Made by a program: the position numbers and the translations under genes. A stretch of 64,000 bases of DNA from CAVYBY01 sp963766935 (GTDB lineage Bacteria > Actinomycetota > UBA4738 > HRBIN12), in NCBI GenBank assembly GCA_963766935.1, contig CAVYBY010000008.1, positions 186,001 through 250,000 on the forward strand, written 5' to 3'. The notes below the pieces were generated by a model. That model saw only the letters and a program-made list of their open reading frames with translations. It was not told the DNA's origin and did no database searches. Shown here piece after piece: positions 34,647 through 43,669 of this stretch (the first letter of the stretch is position 1; the number at the start of each line of letters is the position of its first letter).

Positions 34647-36040
34647 CTGATCCTCTCCTCACCGGCGGCAACGGGCTGAAGCAGAGCCTCGATCGCGTCG
34701 GCCACCCTGCCGGCGGCACGGACGCAGTCGGGGATGCCGACGCCATCGTACGGCTGCCCGGCCACGAACACCGACGGCGGCAGCGCGGCCCGGATCCGCG
34801 CGACACGGTCGAGGTGGCCGACCTCGTATTGCGGCATCGCCTTGGGCCAGCGCACCACGGCGGAATGCTCCGGGGTCGCCGGCAGCGGGAGGACGGCGGT
34901 CAGATGGCGGGCGCACGCCTGCACCAGGTCCTCATCCGGCGCATCCAGGACGTCCTCGTCGCCGGCCCCGCCGACGTAACAGCGCACGACGGCACGGCGG
35001 TCTTCGGCGCCCAGGCTCCACTTGCTGGAGAGCCAGGTGCAGGCGGTCATCGGCGCGAGCTCGCGCGGCACCACGAACCCGGTTCCCTCCGGCAACGCCG
35101 TCTGCGAGCCGGGCTCGTAGACGAGCAGGACCACGCCGGTCGACGCGGCGTCGATGCCGTCCAGCTCGGAGGCCGCCGAAGGAGCGGGGATGCGAAGCAG
35201 CCGGGCGGCGGCGGGTGCCGGGACGGCCATGACGACCACGTCCGCCTCGACCCGCTCCCCGCCTGCCACACCGACCAGCCATGCCTCACCGCGGGGTTCG
35301 AGCGTTTCGGCCGCCGCGCCGGTGCGGACCCGCGGCCCGAGCCGGTCGGCGAGCGCGCCGACCAGCCGGTCGACCCCGCCCTGCGGCGCAAGGAACATCG
35401 GCTCGCGCGATCGCTTCTCCGCGCCGCGGGAGGCGGCCTGCGATCCGCGGATCAAGCTCCCCTGCTCGCGCTCCCACTCGCGCAGATCGGGGAACGTCGC
35501 GGCAACCGAGAGGCGATCGATGTTGCCGGCGAAAAGGCCCGCGAGCAGCGGAGCGATCGCGCGATCCGTCGCCTCGTTGCCCAGACGCCGCCGCAAGAGC
35601 GAACCGAGCGTTTCGTCCCCGCCGCTTCGCCGCTTCGCCTTCACCAGATCGAGCAGCGCCCGGCGGCGGCCGCGTCCGGACAGACCGGGCCACCGCAGGA
35701 CGTCGCCGACGTCGCCGGGAATCCCGAACGCGGCCTGCTTGGGAAACCGGACGAGGCCGGTTTCGGTCCACAGATAGGTGCCGGTCATCGACGGCGAGAC
35801 CAGACGGAGCCCAAGCTCGCGAGCCAGGTCGGCGGCCCATGGTTTGCGCGCCAGGAACGAGTCGGCCCCCGCGGGAAGCTCGAGCCCGCCGACCCGGATC
35901 GAACGGATCTTCCCGCCGGACCGCTCGCCCGCCTCGAGCACCACGACCTCGGGCTGCGGCCGGAGCATCGTCAGGCGATAGGCGACCGTCAGGCCGCTCA
36001 CCCCGCCGCCGATCACGGCGACCCGGCGTGGGCCGGTCAC
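34643..36040 (-). CDS. hemY: Coproporphyrinogen III oxidase / protoporphyrinogen oxidase (HemY/CgoX)
   Basis: FAD enzyme that oxidises coproporphyrinogen III to coproporphyrin III in this pathway. 465 residues: dinucleotide motif RVAVIGGGVSGLTVAYRL at the N-terminus, VVLEAGERSGGKIRS for the FAD ribose, and C-terminal GVGIPDCVRAAGRVADAIEA. The GTG at 36040 overlaps the hemH stop (GTGA). Although annotated elsewhere as protoporphyrinogen oxidase, the hemQ neighbour argues for the CgoX role. Confidence 0.93.
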   Translation of the reverse strand: MTGPRRVAVIGGGVSGLTVAYRLTMLRPQPEVVVLEAGERSGGKIRSIRVGGLELPAGADSFLARKPWAADLARELGLRLVSPSMTGTYLWTETGLVRFPKQAAFGIPGDVGDVLRWPGLSGRGRRRALLDLVKAKRRSGGDETLGSLLRRRLGNEATDRAIAPLLAGLFAGNIDRLSVAATFPDLREWEREQGSLIRGSQAASRGAEKRSREPMFLAPQGGVDRLVGALADRLGPRVRTGAAAETLEPRGEAWLVGVAGGERVEADVVVMAVPAPAAARLLRIPAPSAASELDGIDAASTGVVLLVYEPGSQTALPEGTGFVVPRELAPMTACTWLSSKWSLGAEDRRAVVRCYVGGAGDEDVLDAPDEDLVQACARHLTAVLPLPATPEHSAVVRWPKAMPQYEVGHLDRVARIRAALPPSVFVAGQPYDGVGIPDCVRAAGRVADAIEALLQPVAAGEERIR

Positions 36041-37019
36041 TCGGCGGGAGCCCCCTCCAGGTGATCCCGGACGACGCGGGCGAGCACCTCGAGGAAGGCC
36101 GGGTCGGCGTTCGGCATCCGGGTCCGCTCGAACCGGATCCCGGCGTCGGCGGCGATCCTGGTGGCCTCGATGTCCAGGTCGTACAGCGTCTCCAGATGGT
36201 CGGACACGAATCCCGCCGAGCAGACGACCACCGCGGGGTGGCCGGCCTCGGCCAGCTCGACGATGACCTCCTCGATCGGCGGGCCCCACCACGGATCGTT
36301 CGTTCGCCCGGCGCTCTGCCACCCGATCCGCACGTGGTCCAGCTCGAGCTTCGCTCCGACGAGATCCGCGGTCTCCTGCAGCCCGTCGCGGTAGCGGCAC
36401 GAGGCGTCGCAGTCGCACAGCTTGCAGCGCAAGGTTCCGTCGGAGACGGTCCGCACCGGCAGCGAGTGGGCCGAGAAGACGACGGGCGTCCGGCCGCGAT
36501 CGGAATCCGGCAGCCGGTTCAGCGCCTCGCGAACCCGGCCGGCGAGAAACGACACGAACGCCGGATGCGCGTGATACGAGCGCACGAACGAAAGCTCGAG
36601 CCGTCCCCGGCCCCGAGGTCCTCGCGCGCGCTTCTCGCGCGCTCCACGTAGGTCTCGACGGACATCCCCGACCAGTGCGGCGCCATGACCAGTCCGACAC
36701 CACGCTCGATCCCCGCGTCGACCATCTGCTCGACGGCGTCGGCGATGAACGGGGCGGAGTGCTTCATCCCCGGGAACGCCCGAAACGCGCCGGGTTTGGT
36801 CCGGTTGAGCACCTCCACCGTGCCCTCGGCCTGAGCGCGCGTCGTGTCGAGCAGCGGGAAGACGTCGCCGATCGCCCGGTACCGCTCGCGCAGCTCCGTC
36901 AGATGCTCCGGGGACGGCGTCCGGCCGCCGCGGATGTCGGTGTAGTAGCGCTCGATGTCGTCCGGACCGCTCGCCGTCCCGTACGCCATCACGAGCAGCC
37001 CGGTCGGCGTGCGGGTCAT
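36037..37019 (-). CDS. hemH: Coproporphyrin/protoporphyrin ferrochelatase (HemH/CpfC), one frameshift
   Basis: Inserts Fe2+ into coproporphyrin III. The N-terminal 137 residues (TGLLVMAYGTASGPDDIERY, GMKHSAPFIADAVEQM, MAPHWSGMSVETYVERA) and the C-terminal half (VVFSAHSLPVRTV, PPIEEVIVELAEAG, VVCSAGFVSDHLETLYDLDI with a conserved glutamate) are in different frames; one missing base near 36605 (GGACGG before CTCGAG) joins them as LELSFVRSYHAHP. A cysteine group RCKLCDCDASC (C-x2-C-x-C-x3-C) lies after SAHSLP; some actinobacterial ferrochelatases bind a [2Fe-2S] cluster through a related internal insert. The ATG at 37019 overlaps the hemE stop. Confidence 0.88.
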
Positions 37020-38058
37020 GCCGTCACCCGCTCGGTTCGATCGTGCACCAGCTCGACGAGCCGCTGGAGACGGTCGACCGGGGTCGTCGGCAGCACGCCG
37101 TGGCCGAGGTTGAAGACGTGCCCGTCCCGGCCGCCGGCCCGTTCGAGAACGCGGATCGCTTCTCGCGCACGATCTCCCACGGCGCGAGCAGCGCGGCCGG
37201 ATCGAGGTTGCCCTGGACGCCGCGATCGTGCCCGATGCGCTCCCACGCGATGTCGAGCGGAACGCGATGGTCGACGCCGACGACGTCGCCCCCGGCAGCC
37301 CGCATCCGATCGAGCAGCTCCCCGGTTCCGACGCCGAAGTGGATCGTCGGGACGCCGAGGGTCGAGATCTCGTCGAACAACCGGCGCATCGTGGGCGCGA
37401 CGCAGCGGTCGTAGTCCTCGGGCTCGAGCGCGCCGACCCAGGAGTCGAACACCTGCACGGCCTGCGCACCGGCGGCGACCTGCGCCCCCAGGTGCGCCAC
37501 GACGATGCCGGCGAGCAGCTCCATCAGCCGGTCCCACGTCGCCGGCTCGCCCAGCATCAGGGCCTTCGTGCGCTCGAACGACCGGCTGGGACCGCCCTCG
37601 ATCAAATAGCTCGCGAGGGTGAACGGGGCGCCGGCGAACCCGATGAGCGGCACGCTGAGCTGCTTGCGGAGCCGTCGCAGCGCCTCGAGCAGCTCCGGGA
37701 CGTCGGCCTCGGGCTCGAGCGGGCGAAGCCGCCCGAGATCGGCCTGGGAGCGAACCGGCTCGTCGACGACCGGGCCGATCCCCGACACGACCCGGATCGG
37801 CACCCCGACCGCGGCCAGCGGAACCATGATGTCGCTGAAGACGACGGCGGCGTCGAGCGGCATCCTGGCGAGCGGCTGCAACGTCAGCTCGACCACGTCG
37901 TCGGGCCGCCGGCAGGTCTCGAGGACGTCCCGCCCACCGCGGACCCGCTGGAACTCCGGCAGGTACCGGCCCGCCTGGCGCATGAACCACACGGGCGTGC
38001 GGTCCACGGCCTCCAGCCGGCAGGCGCGCAGAAATCGGTCGGGCACGGGATCGCTCAC
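37016..38058 (-). CDS. hemE: Uroporphyrinogen decarboxylase (one frameshift near 37155)
   Basis: Removes four carboxyl groups from uroporphyrinogen III to give coproporphyrinogen III. Normal HemE signatures: PVWFMRQAGRYLPEFQRVR at residues 22-40, LIGFAGAPFTLASYLIEGG, VQVFDSWVGALEP and GNLDPAALLAPWE. The last 45 residues (VFNLGHGVLPTTPVDRLQRL) are in another frame because one base is missing near 37155 (GAGAAGCGATC). ATG at 38058. It heads hemE-hemH-hemY-hemQ, each joined by a four-base overlap. Confidence 0.93.
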
Positions 38059-38128
38059 AGACCCCAGGATACGGAGGCCGGCGCGGCTTCCTCACGACCG
38101 GCGGGCGGATGGTGTCGAATAGAGAGAC

Positions 38129-39724
38129 ATGGCTGGTCCGTCGCGAACCGCACGCACAGGTGGCTCCGGCACGATTCCGAGGGCCGCCGGGGCCGTGATC
38201 GGCGTGCTCACCGCGGCGGTGGCGCTCGGTGCCGCCCACCTGGTGGCCGGCACCTCCGGCAGCGAGTCCTCCCCCGTCTACGCCGTCGGGAGCTCGCTGA
38301 TCGACGCCTCCCCGGCGTGGCTCAAAGAATTCGCGATTCGGACGTTCGGAACCAACGACAAGCCTGCGCTGCTGATCGGGATGGGTTTGGTCGTCGCCGT
38401 CATCGCGGCGGCGATGGGCGTCGCGTCGATCACCCGGCCCTGGATCGGGTTCGCCGCGCTGGGCGGCTTCGGGGCCGTCGGAGCGATCGCCGCGGTCACC
38501 CGGCCGAATCTCGGACCGGAGGCGGCGGTGCCGTCGATGCTCGGAGCGGGCATCGGCGTCCTGACGTTCGCGGCCCTGCGTCGCGCCGCCGGCGTTTCCG
38601 CATGGAGCCGAAGCGGGCCGCCGGCGACCACCCGGCGTCGGCGCGCCCGCGCACCGGAGTTCGACCGCCGACGGTTCCTCGGTGCGGGGACGTATGCCGC
38701 CGTTGCGGCCGGACTGTCCGGGCTGGCGGGCCAGTACCTCGTGCGCCGCTTCGACGCCTCCGCCTCTCGGACCTCGGTTCGCATCCCCCCTCCCGCCGAC
38801 CCGGCGCCGCCGCTTCCCGAAGGGGTCGACCTGCGAATCCCCGGGCTCAGCACGTTCATCACGCCCAACCGCCGCTTCTACCGGATCGACACGGCGCTCA
38901 TCGTCCCCGCGGTGAATGCGGACGACTGGACGCTGCGCGTGCACGGCATGGTCGACCGGGAGATCACGCTCGACTACGCGACGCTCATCAAGCGGCCGCT
39001 GATGGAGCGCGACATCACGCTCACGTGCGTTTCCAACGAGGTCGGCGGGCGTTACATCAGCAACGCGCGATGGATCGGCGTCCCGCTCAAGGACCTGCTC
39101 GACGAGGCCGGCGTGCACCCGGGCGCCGACCAGATCGTCGGGCGGTCGAGCGACGGCTTCACGGTCGGGACGCCGACGGCGGTCGCCACCGACGGCCGGG
39201 ACTCGATGCTCGCCGTCGCCATGAACGGCGAGCCGCTGCCGCTCGAGCACGGGTTCCCCGTCCGGATGATCGTGCCCGGTCTCTACGGCTACGTGTCGGC
39301 GACGAAGTGGCTCGTCGACCTCGAGCTCACGACCTTCGACGCGTACGACGCGTACTGGATCCAGCGTGGATGGTCACAGCGCGCGCCGATCAAGACGGAG
39401 TCGCGGATCGACACGCCCCGCGCGAACGCCGACGTCGCTGCGGCCTACGTCCCGGTCGCCGGCATCGCGTGGGCGCAGCATCGCGGGATCTCTCGTGTCG
39501 AGGTGCAGGTCGACGGCGGCGCGTGGGAGCCCGCCAACCTGTCCGCGATGGACACGGCCGACACGTGGCGCCAATGGATCTTCAAGTGGCCGGCGACCAC
39601 CGGTTCACACGTACTGGCGGTTCGGGCGACGGACGGGGACGGAGCAACACAGACCGGCGATCTGGCCTCCCCGATCCCCAACGGCGCAACCGGCCTTCAC
39701 ACGATCCGCGTGAACGTCCACTGA
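38129..39724 (+). CDS. Membrane-anchored sulfite-oxidase-like molybdopterin enzyme
   Basis: 531 residues. The N-terminal 150 contain about four hydrophobic segments (for instance AVIGVLTAAVALGAAHLVAG and LLIGMGLVVAVIAAAMGVA). A twin-arginine-like DRRRFLGAGTYAAVAAGLSG follows, then an oxidoreductase molybdopterin domain with the Mo-ligand cysteine in ERDITLTCVSNEVGG and GFPVRMIVPGLYGY, and an Ig-like dimer domain (SRVEVQVDGGAWEPANLS). Family: SUOX/YedY-related, probably with the catalytic domain outside the cell membrane. Substrate unknown. ATG at 38129, 70 bases from the divergent hemE. Confidence 0.88.
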   Translation: MAGPSRTARTGGSGTIPRAAGAVIGVLTAAVALGAAHLVAGTSGSESSPVYAVGSSLIDASPAWLKEFAIRTFGTNDKPALLIGMGLVVAVIAAAMGVASITRPWIGFAALGGFGAVGAIAAVTRPNLGPEAAVPSMLGAGIGVLTFAALRRAAGVSAWSRSGPPATTRRRRARAPEFDRRRFLGAGTYAAVAAGLSGLAGQYLVRRFDASASRTSVRIPPPADPAPPLPEGVDLRIPGLSTFITPNRRFYRIDTALIVPAVNADDWTLRVHGMVDREITLDYATLIKRPLMERDITLTCVSNEVGGRYISNARWIGVPLKDLLDEAGVHPGADQIVGRSSDGFTVGTPTAVATDGRDSMLAVAMNGEPLPLEHGFPVRMIVPGLYGYVSATKWLVDLELTTFDAYDAYWIQRGWSQRAPIKTESRIDTPRANADVAAAYVPVAGIAWAQHRGISRVEVQVDGGAWEPANLSAMDTADTWRQWIFKWPATTGSHVLAVRATDGDGATQTGDLASPIPNGATGLHTIRVNVH

Positions 39725-39787
39725 CCCGAAGCGGGGGGCCTCGCGACTGACTACCCAGTTCAAACCGCGGTCGCTACAGTAGGCGGC

Positions 39788-40504
39788 GTGGTGGGGCGCA
39801 TGACGTCGTCGGCTGTGGGTTCTGAGGTGGAAACCGCCCCTGTGGGCCGCATCCTGCTGATCGACGACGAGCAGCGGATCCTCAACTTCGTCCACCGCGG
39901 ACTCGAGGCCGAAGGGATGGTGGTCGATTCGGCGCGCAAGAGCGAGGAGGGCCTCCGTCTCGCGCTCGCCAACGCCTACGACCTGGTGGTCCTCGATCTC
40001 GTGATGCCGGGCCTCGACGGCCAGGCGCTGCTCCAGCGCATCCTCGAGCGCAAGCCCTCACAACCCGTCCTGATCCTCTCGGCCCTGAACGACACCGCGT
40101 CGAAGGTGCGCTGTCTCGAGCTGGGCGCTGAGGACTACATCTCAAAGCCGTTCTCGCTCGAAGAGCTCCTCGCTCGCGTCCGGGCACGGCTTCGAACCGC
40201 CGCTCGATCGCGCCCCACCCGCCTGCAGGTCGGCTCGATCTCTCTCGACCTCATCCGCCGCCGGGCGGACACCGGTACCGGCCCGATCCCGCTTGCCGAG
40301 CGCGAGTTCCTGTTGCTGGGCGAGCTCATGCGAAACGCCGGGCAGACGGTGTCGAAGGAACGTCTCCTCTCATCGGTCTGGGGCTATCACTTCGACCCGG
40401 GCTCCAACGTGGTCGACGTCTACATCCGAAGGCTCCGCGCGAAGCTGGGTTCGGCAGCGATCGTCACGGTCCGCGGCGTTGGATACCGACTCAATGCTGG
40501 CTGA
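39788..40504 (+). CDS. OmpR/PhoB-family response regulator
   Basis: 238 residues: receiver RILLIDDEQRILNFVHRGLE, acceptor aspartate in LVVLDLVMPGLDG, lysine in DYISKPFSLEEL; winged helix ending VVDVYIRRLRAKLG and VRGVGYRLNAG. GTG at 39788. The gene overlaps the following histidine kinase by 11 bases, and that overlaps ctaG, so this two-component system is co-transcribed with a cytochrome oxidase assembly gene. Confidence 0.92.
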   Translation: MVGRMTSSAVGSEVETAPVGRILLIDDEQRILNFVHRGLEAEGMVVDSARKSEEGLRLALANAYDLVVLDLVMPGLDGQALLQRILERKPSQPVLILSALNDTASKVRCLELGAEDYISKPFSLEELLARVRARLRTAARSRPTRLQVGSISLDLIRRRADTGTGPIPLAEREFLLLGELMRNAGQTVSKERLLSSVWGYHFDPGSNVVDVYIRRLRAKLGSAAIVTVRGVGYRLNAG

Positions 40505-41645
40505 CCGCATCGAATGGCCCAACCGGGCACGTTGGTTCGACATTGCCTGGGTGCTCTTCTCGCTCGCGAACCTCGGAGCCATGATCGTGTTCAGCACGTG
40601 GGAGACGGTCCCGTTCCACTTCATCTGGGTGAGCCTCACGATCCTCTACGGCTTCCGAGTGTGGAAGGCCCGCCCCACGCTGGTGATCCTCGCCTTCGTG
40701 ATGACGCTGACCGCCATGTTCATCTGGCTCGACGTGAGGAGCGGCGCAACGCCGCTCGACGAGCTCACCGAGGTCCCACTGATGGCCGCGATGTTCCTGG
40801 CGATGGTGTGGCACGCACGGCGGCGTCTCGCGGCGATGGAGGACGCCGAGCTCGTCTCCCTCGCCAACCTTCGATTGCTCGAGCGGGAGAAGCGGTTCGT
40901 GCAGGATGCCTCGCACGAGCTGCGGACCCCGATCACGGTATCGCTTGGTCACGTGGAGCTGATCCAGCGGGCCGCCACCGACCCCACGCTGGCCGGGGAT
41001 GCCGCCGTGATCGCCGACGAGCTGATGCGGCTGCGCCGGCTCGCCGACCGGCTGCTCCTGCTCGCCGGAAGCGAGGATCCCGCGTTCCTGCATCTCGCGA
41101 CGGTCGATCTCGAAACCATCGTGATGGACGCCGTTCGCCGGTGGACGGCGACGCCGCGTCGGTGGCTGCTGGGGGCGGCAGAGGAGGCCACGGCCATCGT
41201 CGACGCCGACCGCCTCGAGGTGGCACTCGACGCGTTGATCGAAAACGCGGTGAAACACACGCGGGAACTGGACACGATCGAGGTGGCGATCCACCGGCGC
41301 GGTGGGCGGGCGGTGATCTCCGTCCGCGACACCGGTGCGGGAATCCCCGCTGCCGACCTCGATCGCATCTTCGACCGGTTCGCCAGGGCCGATCCGGGCA
41401 GGAGCCGGCACACGGGTGGGTTCGGCCTCGGTCTGTCGATCGTCAAGGCGATCGTCGACGCTCACAGCGGCGAGGTGCGCGTAGCCAGCACGGTGGGAGC
41501 CGGGACCACGTTCGAGATCCTGCTGCCGATATCCCCGGTCGCATCGGCCCGGATCGAGCACTCGCCGATGCCGGCACGGGACGCACGGATGGCCACGACC
41601 GCCTTCGCGGCACTCGACGTCGATGCTCGCGAACTGGACGTTTGA
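40494..41645 (+). CDS. Sensor histidine kinase, membrane-bound
   Basis: 383 residues. Four hydrophobic segments lie in the first 110 residues with little external sequence, suggesting an intramembrane or membrane-state sensor. The kinase core has the H-box QDASHELRTPITVSLGH, N-box ALDALIENAVKHTRE, G1 VRDTGAGIPA and G2 GGFGLGLSIVKAIV. ATG at 40494 overlaps the regulator gene; the 3' end overlaps ctaG by 23 bases. Signal unknown; respiration or copper status would fit the location. Confidence 0.9.
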   Translation: MLADRIEWPNRARWFDIAWVLFSLANLGAMIVFSTWETVPFHFIWVSLTILYGFRVWKARPTLVILAFVMTLTAMFIWLDVRSGATPLDELTEVPLMAAMFLAMVWHARRRLAAMEDAELVSLANLRLLEREKRFVQDASHELRTPITVSLGHVELIQRAATDPTLAGDAAVIADELMRLRRLADRLLLLAGSEDPAFLHLATVDLETIVMDAVRRWTATPRRWLLGAAEEATAIVDADRLEVALDALIENAVKHTRELDTIEVAIHRRGGRAVISVRDTGAGIPAADLDRIFDRFARADPGRSRHTGGFGLGLSIVKAIVDAHSGEVRVASTVGAGTTFEILLPISPVASARIEHSPMPARDARMATTAFAALDVDARELDV

Positions 41646-42477
41646 CCCCGCGGTCGTCTTCGGCCTGATCACGGCCGGGGCTCTCTATGTCCGGGCCGAC
41701 CGGCGGGTGCGTCGCGAGCGGGGCGATCACCGGTTCCCGCACAATCGTCGCCGGGAGTTTCTGGCGGGGCTCGCGGTCATCTTCATCGCCCTCGATTCCC
41801 CGATCGACACGGCCTCGGCGACGTCGTTCTCGGTTCACATGGTCCAGCACCTGCTGCTCACCATGGTGGCCGCCCCGCTCCTCGCGCTCGGCGCCCCGGT
41901 CACGCTCGCGCTGCTCGCGTCCTCGCCGCCCGCCCGTCGGCGGCTCTCCTCGGCGCTTCGTCACCGGCCGCTGCGAACGCTCTCCAACCCATTGGTTGCA
42001 TGGGGACTCTTCTTCGGGGTCCTGTGGGGATGGCATCTGACGTCCCTCTTCGAGACGTCCCTTCGAAACGACAGCATCCACGCGCTGGAGCACTTCGCCT
42101 ACCTCGCAACCGCGGTGTTGTTCTGGATGCCGATCGTGGGCCGCGACCCCTCGCAGCCGGGCTTCGGCCATCCGGCGCGGATCCTGTATCTCTTCTTCGC
42201 GATGGCGTCGATGGCGTTTCTTGGACTCGTGCTCGTGAGCGCGAACACGCCCATGTACGCCACCTACGCGGCGGTCGAGGGCCAAGCGAAGGCACTCGCC
42301 GACCAGCAGATGGGTGGGACACTGATGTGGCTGGGAGGGATGGTCAACATCGTTCCGACGCTCGCCCTCGTGATGCTCGATTGGATGCGCACGGACGAAC
42401 GGGAGGCGCGACGCACCGACGAGCGCCTTTTGCGCATGCGCTCCCTTTCGAAGGCCCCGGGCAAGTCGCTGACATGA
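41623..42477 (+). CDS. ctaG: Cytochrome c oxidase assembly factor CtaG (caa3-type)
   Basis: 284 residues with about seven hydrophobic segments. FSVHMVQHLLLTMVAAPLLAL is the hallmark of the caa3_CtaG family (PF09678), with SIHALEHFAYLATAVLFWMP further on, both providing histidines that may bind copper or haem. It assists copper insertion or assembly of cytochrome c oxidase in Gram-positive bacteria. Overlaps the kinase gene and precedes a small zinc-ribbon gene. The oxidase genes are next on the opposite strand, converging. Confidence 0.9.
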   Translation: MLANWTFDPAVVFGLITAGALYVRADRRVRRERGDHRFPHNRRREFLAGLAVIFIALDSPIDTASATSFSVHMVQHLLLTMVAAPLLALGAPVTLALLASSPPARRRLSSALRHRPLRTLSNPLVAWGLFFGVLWGWHLTSLFETSLRNDSIHALEHFAYLATAVLFWMPIVGRDPSQPGFGHPARILYLFFAMASMAFLGLVLVSANTPMYATYAAVEGQAKALADQQMGGTLMWLGGMVNIVPTLALVMLDWMRTDEREARRTDERLLRMRSLSKAPGKSLT

Positions 42478-42502
42478 GCTCGACGAAGAGGAGGCACGCG
42501 CG

Positions 42503-42697
42503 ATGAAGGGAGCCAGAGACCGCTACGACCGGTGCATCCGGTGTGGTGAACGCGTCCAGTGGGGGCAGTCGGTCTGCCGGTCCTGCAACCCGGCTCGACT
42601 CCCAAGCCCGAGCCCGACGCAGTACCACGCGACCGTATTCCTGGTCATCGTCGTCACCCTGGTCGGGGTCGCCGGCTGGTTGATGATCCGGGCTTGA
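42503..42697 (+). CDS. Small zinc-ribbon membrane protein
   Basis: 64 residues: a CxxC-(11)-CxxC zinc ribbon (CIRCGERVQWGQSVCRSC) and one transmembrane helix at the C-terminus (ATVFLVIVVTLVGVAGWLMI). ATG at 42503, 25 bases after ctaG, so likely in the same unit. Similar small proteins are common in actinobacteria; function unknown. The closeness to ctaG permits a role in membrane-protein assembly but this is only positional. Confidence 0.6.
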   Translation: MKGARDRYDRCIRCGERVQWGQSVCRSCNPARLPSPSPTQYHATVFLVIVVTLVGVAGWLMIRA

Positions 42698-42705
42698 CCG
42701 ACCGG

Positions 42706-43077
42706 CTAGGAGTGGTCGGTGTGCACCCTCGAGCGGGCCACATCGCGGACCCACCCAACCGCCGCGAGCGCAAATACGATCGCGCCCACGATCAGCAGCC
42801 ACGAGACGATGATCAGCCCGAGCGCGATGAACAGACCGGAGATCGCGAACCCGAACGGCCAGATGGTCGGGCCCACGTGCGGCGGTTCTTCGCCGGCTTC
42901 CTCCTCGGACTCATGACGCGCCAACTCCCGCGAGACGAGGCCGAGGAAGCAGAAGGTCGCCGCCGCCACGAGGAGCAGCGTCGCTCCCCCCCTCTCGTGG
43001 CTGGTGAACCCGTACACCACCGCGGCGATCCCCAGGAACGCCGCAAGCCAGAGACAGATCCGGCTGATCGTGTTCAT
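42706..43077 (-). CDS. ctaF: Cytochrome c oxidase subunit IV-like (actinobacterial CtaF)
   Basis: 123 residues with four hydrophobic segments in two pairs (ICLWLAAFLGIAAVVYGF, ATLLLVAAATFCFLGLV, GFAISGLFIALGLIIVSW, LIVGAIVFALAAVGWV), and an acidic loop between. The central IWPFGFAISG is a mark of actinobacterial subunit IV, an auxiliary part of the aa3 oxidase of the bc1-aa3 type. Lies four bases after the subunit III stop and converges with the zinc-ribbon gene. ATG at 43077. Confidence 0.85.
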   Translation of the reverse strand: MNTISRICLWLAAFLGIAAVVYGFTSHERGGATLLLVAAATFCFLGLVSRELARHESEEEAGEEPPHVGPTIWPFGFAISGLFIALGLIIVSWLLIVGAIVFALAAVGWVRDVARSRVHTDHS

Positions 43078-43081
43078 CGCA

Positions 43082-43669
43082 TCACCTCGGGGTCAGGAGG
43101 TAGAACGTCGTGAACAGGAGCAGCCAGACGACGTCGACGAAGTCCCAGTAGATCGCCCCCGCCGCGAGCGAGTCGTAGTTCGAAGGCGAGACCATCCCGC
43201 TCATCGACTGAACGAGGACGAGGGCGAGGAAGACGACGCCTCCGAACACGTGCGCCATGTGGATTCCGGTCATCACGTAGAACAGCGTTCCGAATGCCCC
43301 GTCCTTCAAACCGAACCCGAGCTGGGAATAGTCGTAGAACTGCAGGAGCAGGAACGTGACCCCGAGCGCGATCGTCACCGCGAGGAAGGTCACGGCCCGC
43401 CGCTGGTCTCCGCGCCGGATGGATCGGAGGGACAGCTGGATCACCACGCTGCTGAGGACCAGGATCACCGTGAGGATCGACGCGACGTCGATCTTGAGGT
43501 GCTCGATGCCCGCCGGCGGCCATTCCTTCGCGTTCGCCTTGATTGTGAAGTACGCGCCGAACAGCGCGGCGAAGAACATCGCCTCGGAGGCGACGAACAG
43601 CACCATGCCCAGGACGGGCCCGCTCATTTCGCGCTGCGTGCGCCGCTCAGGCATCGCCACCGCGCTCAT
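43082..43669 (-). CDS. ctaE: Cytochrome c oxidase subunit III (domain or independent gene)
   Basis: 195 residues counted from the ATG at 43669. Contains GMVLFVASEAMFFAALFGAYF with the conserved glutamate, IQLSLRSIRRGDQRRA, THMAHVFGG-like IHMAHVFGGVVFLALVL and the terminal YWDFVDVVWLLLFTTFYLL, all standard for subunit III. It is in frame with subunit I with no stop in between, so either the two are fused (known in Thermus caa3 oxidases) or a stop was lost. The stretch GAGGAGGCGGAGGAC just before the ATG would be an excellent ribosome-binding site for separate translation. Confidence 0.85.
   Translation of the reverse strand: MSAVAMPERRTQREMSGPVLGMVLFVASEAMFFAALFGAYFTIKANAKEWPPAGIEHLKIDVASILTVILVLSSVVIQLSLRSIRRGDQRRAVTFLAVTIALGVTFLLLQFYDYSQLGFGLKDGAFGTLFYVMTGIHMAHVFGGVVFLALVLVQSMSGMVSPSNYDSLAAGAIYWDFVDVVWLLLFTTFYLLTPR

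Noticed and set aside
37228..39750. An 840-codon plus-strand frame across hemE and the sulfite-oxidase-like gene
   Set aside because: It spans two real genes in another frame or strand; composition is arginine-rich and domain-free.
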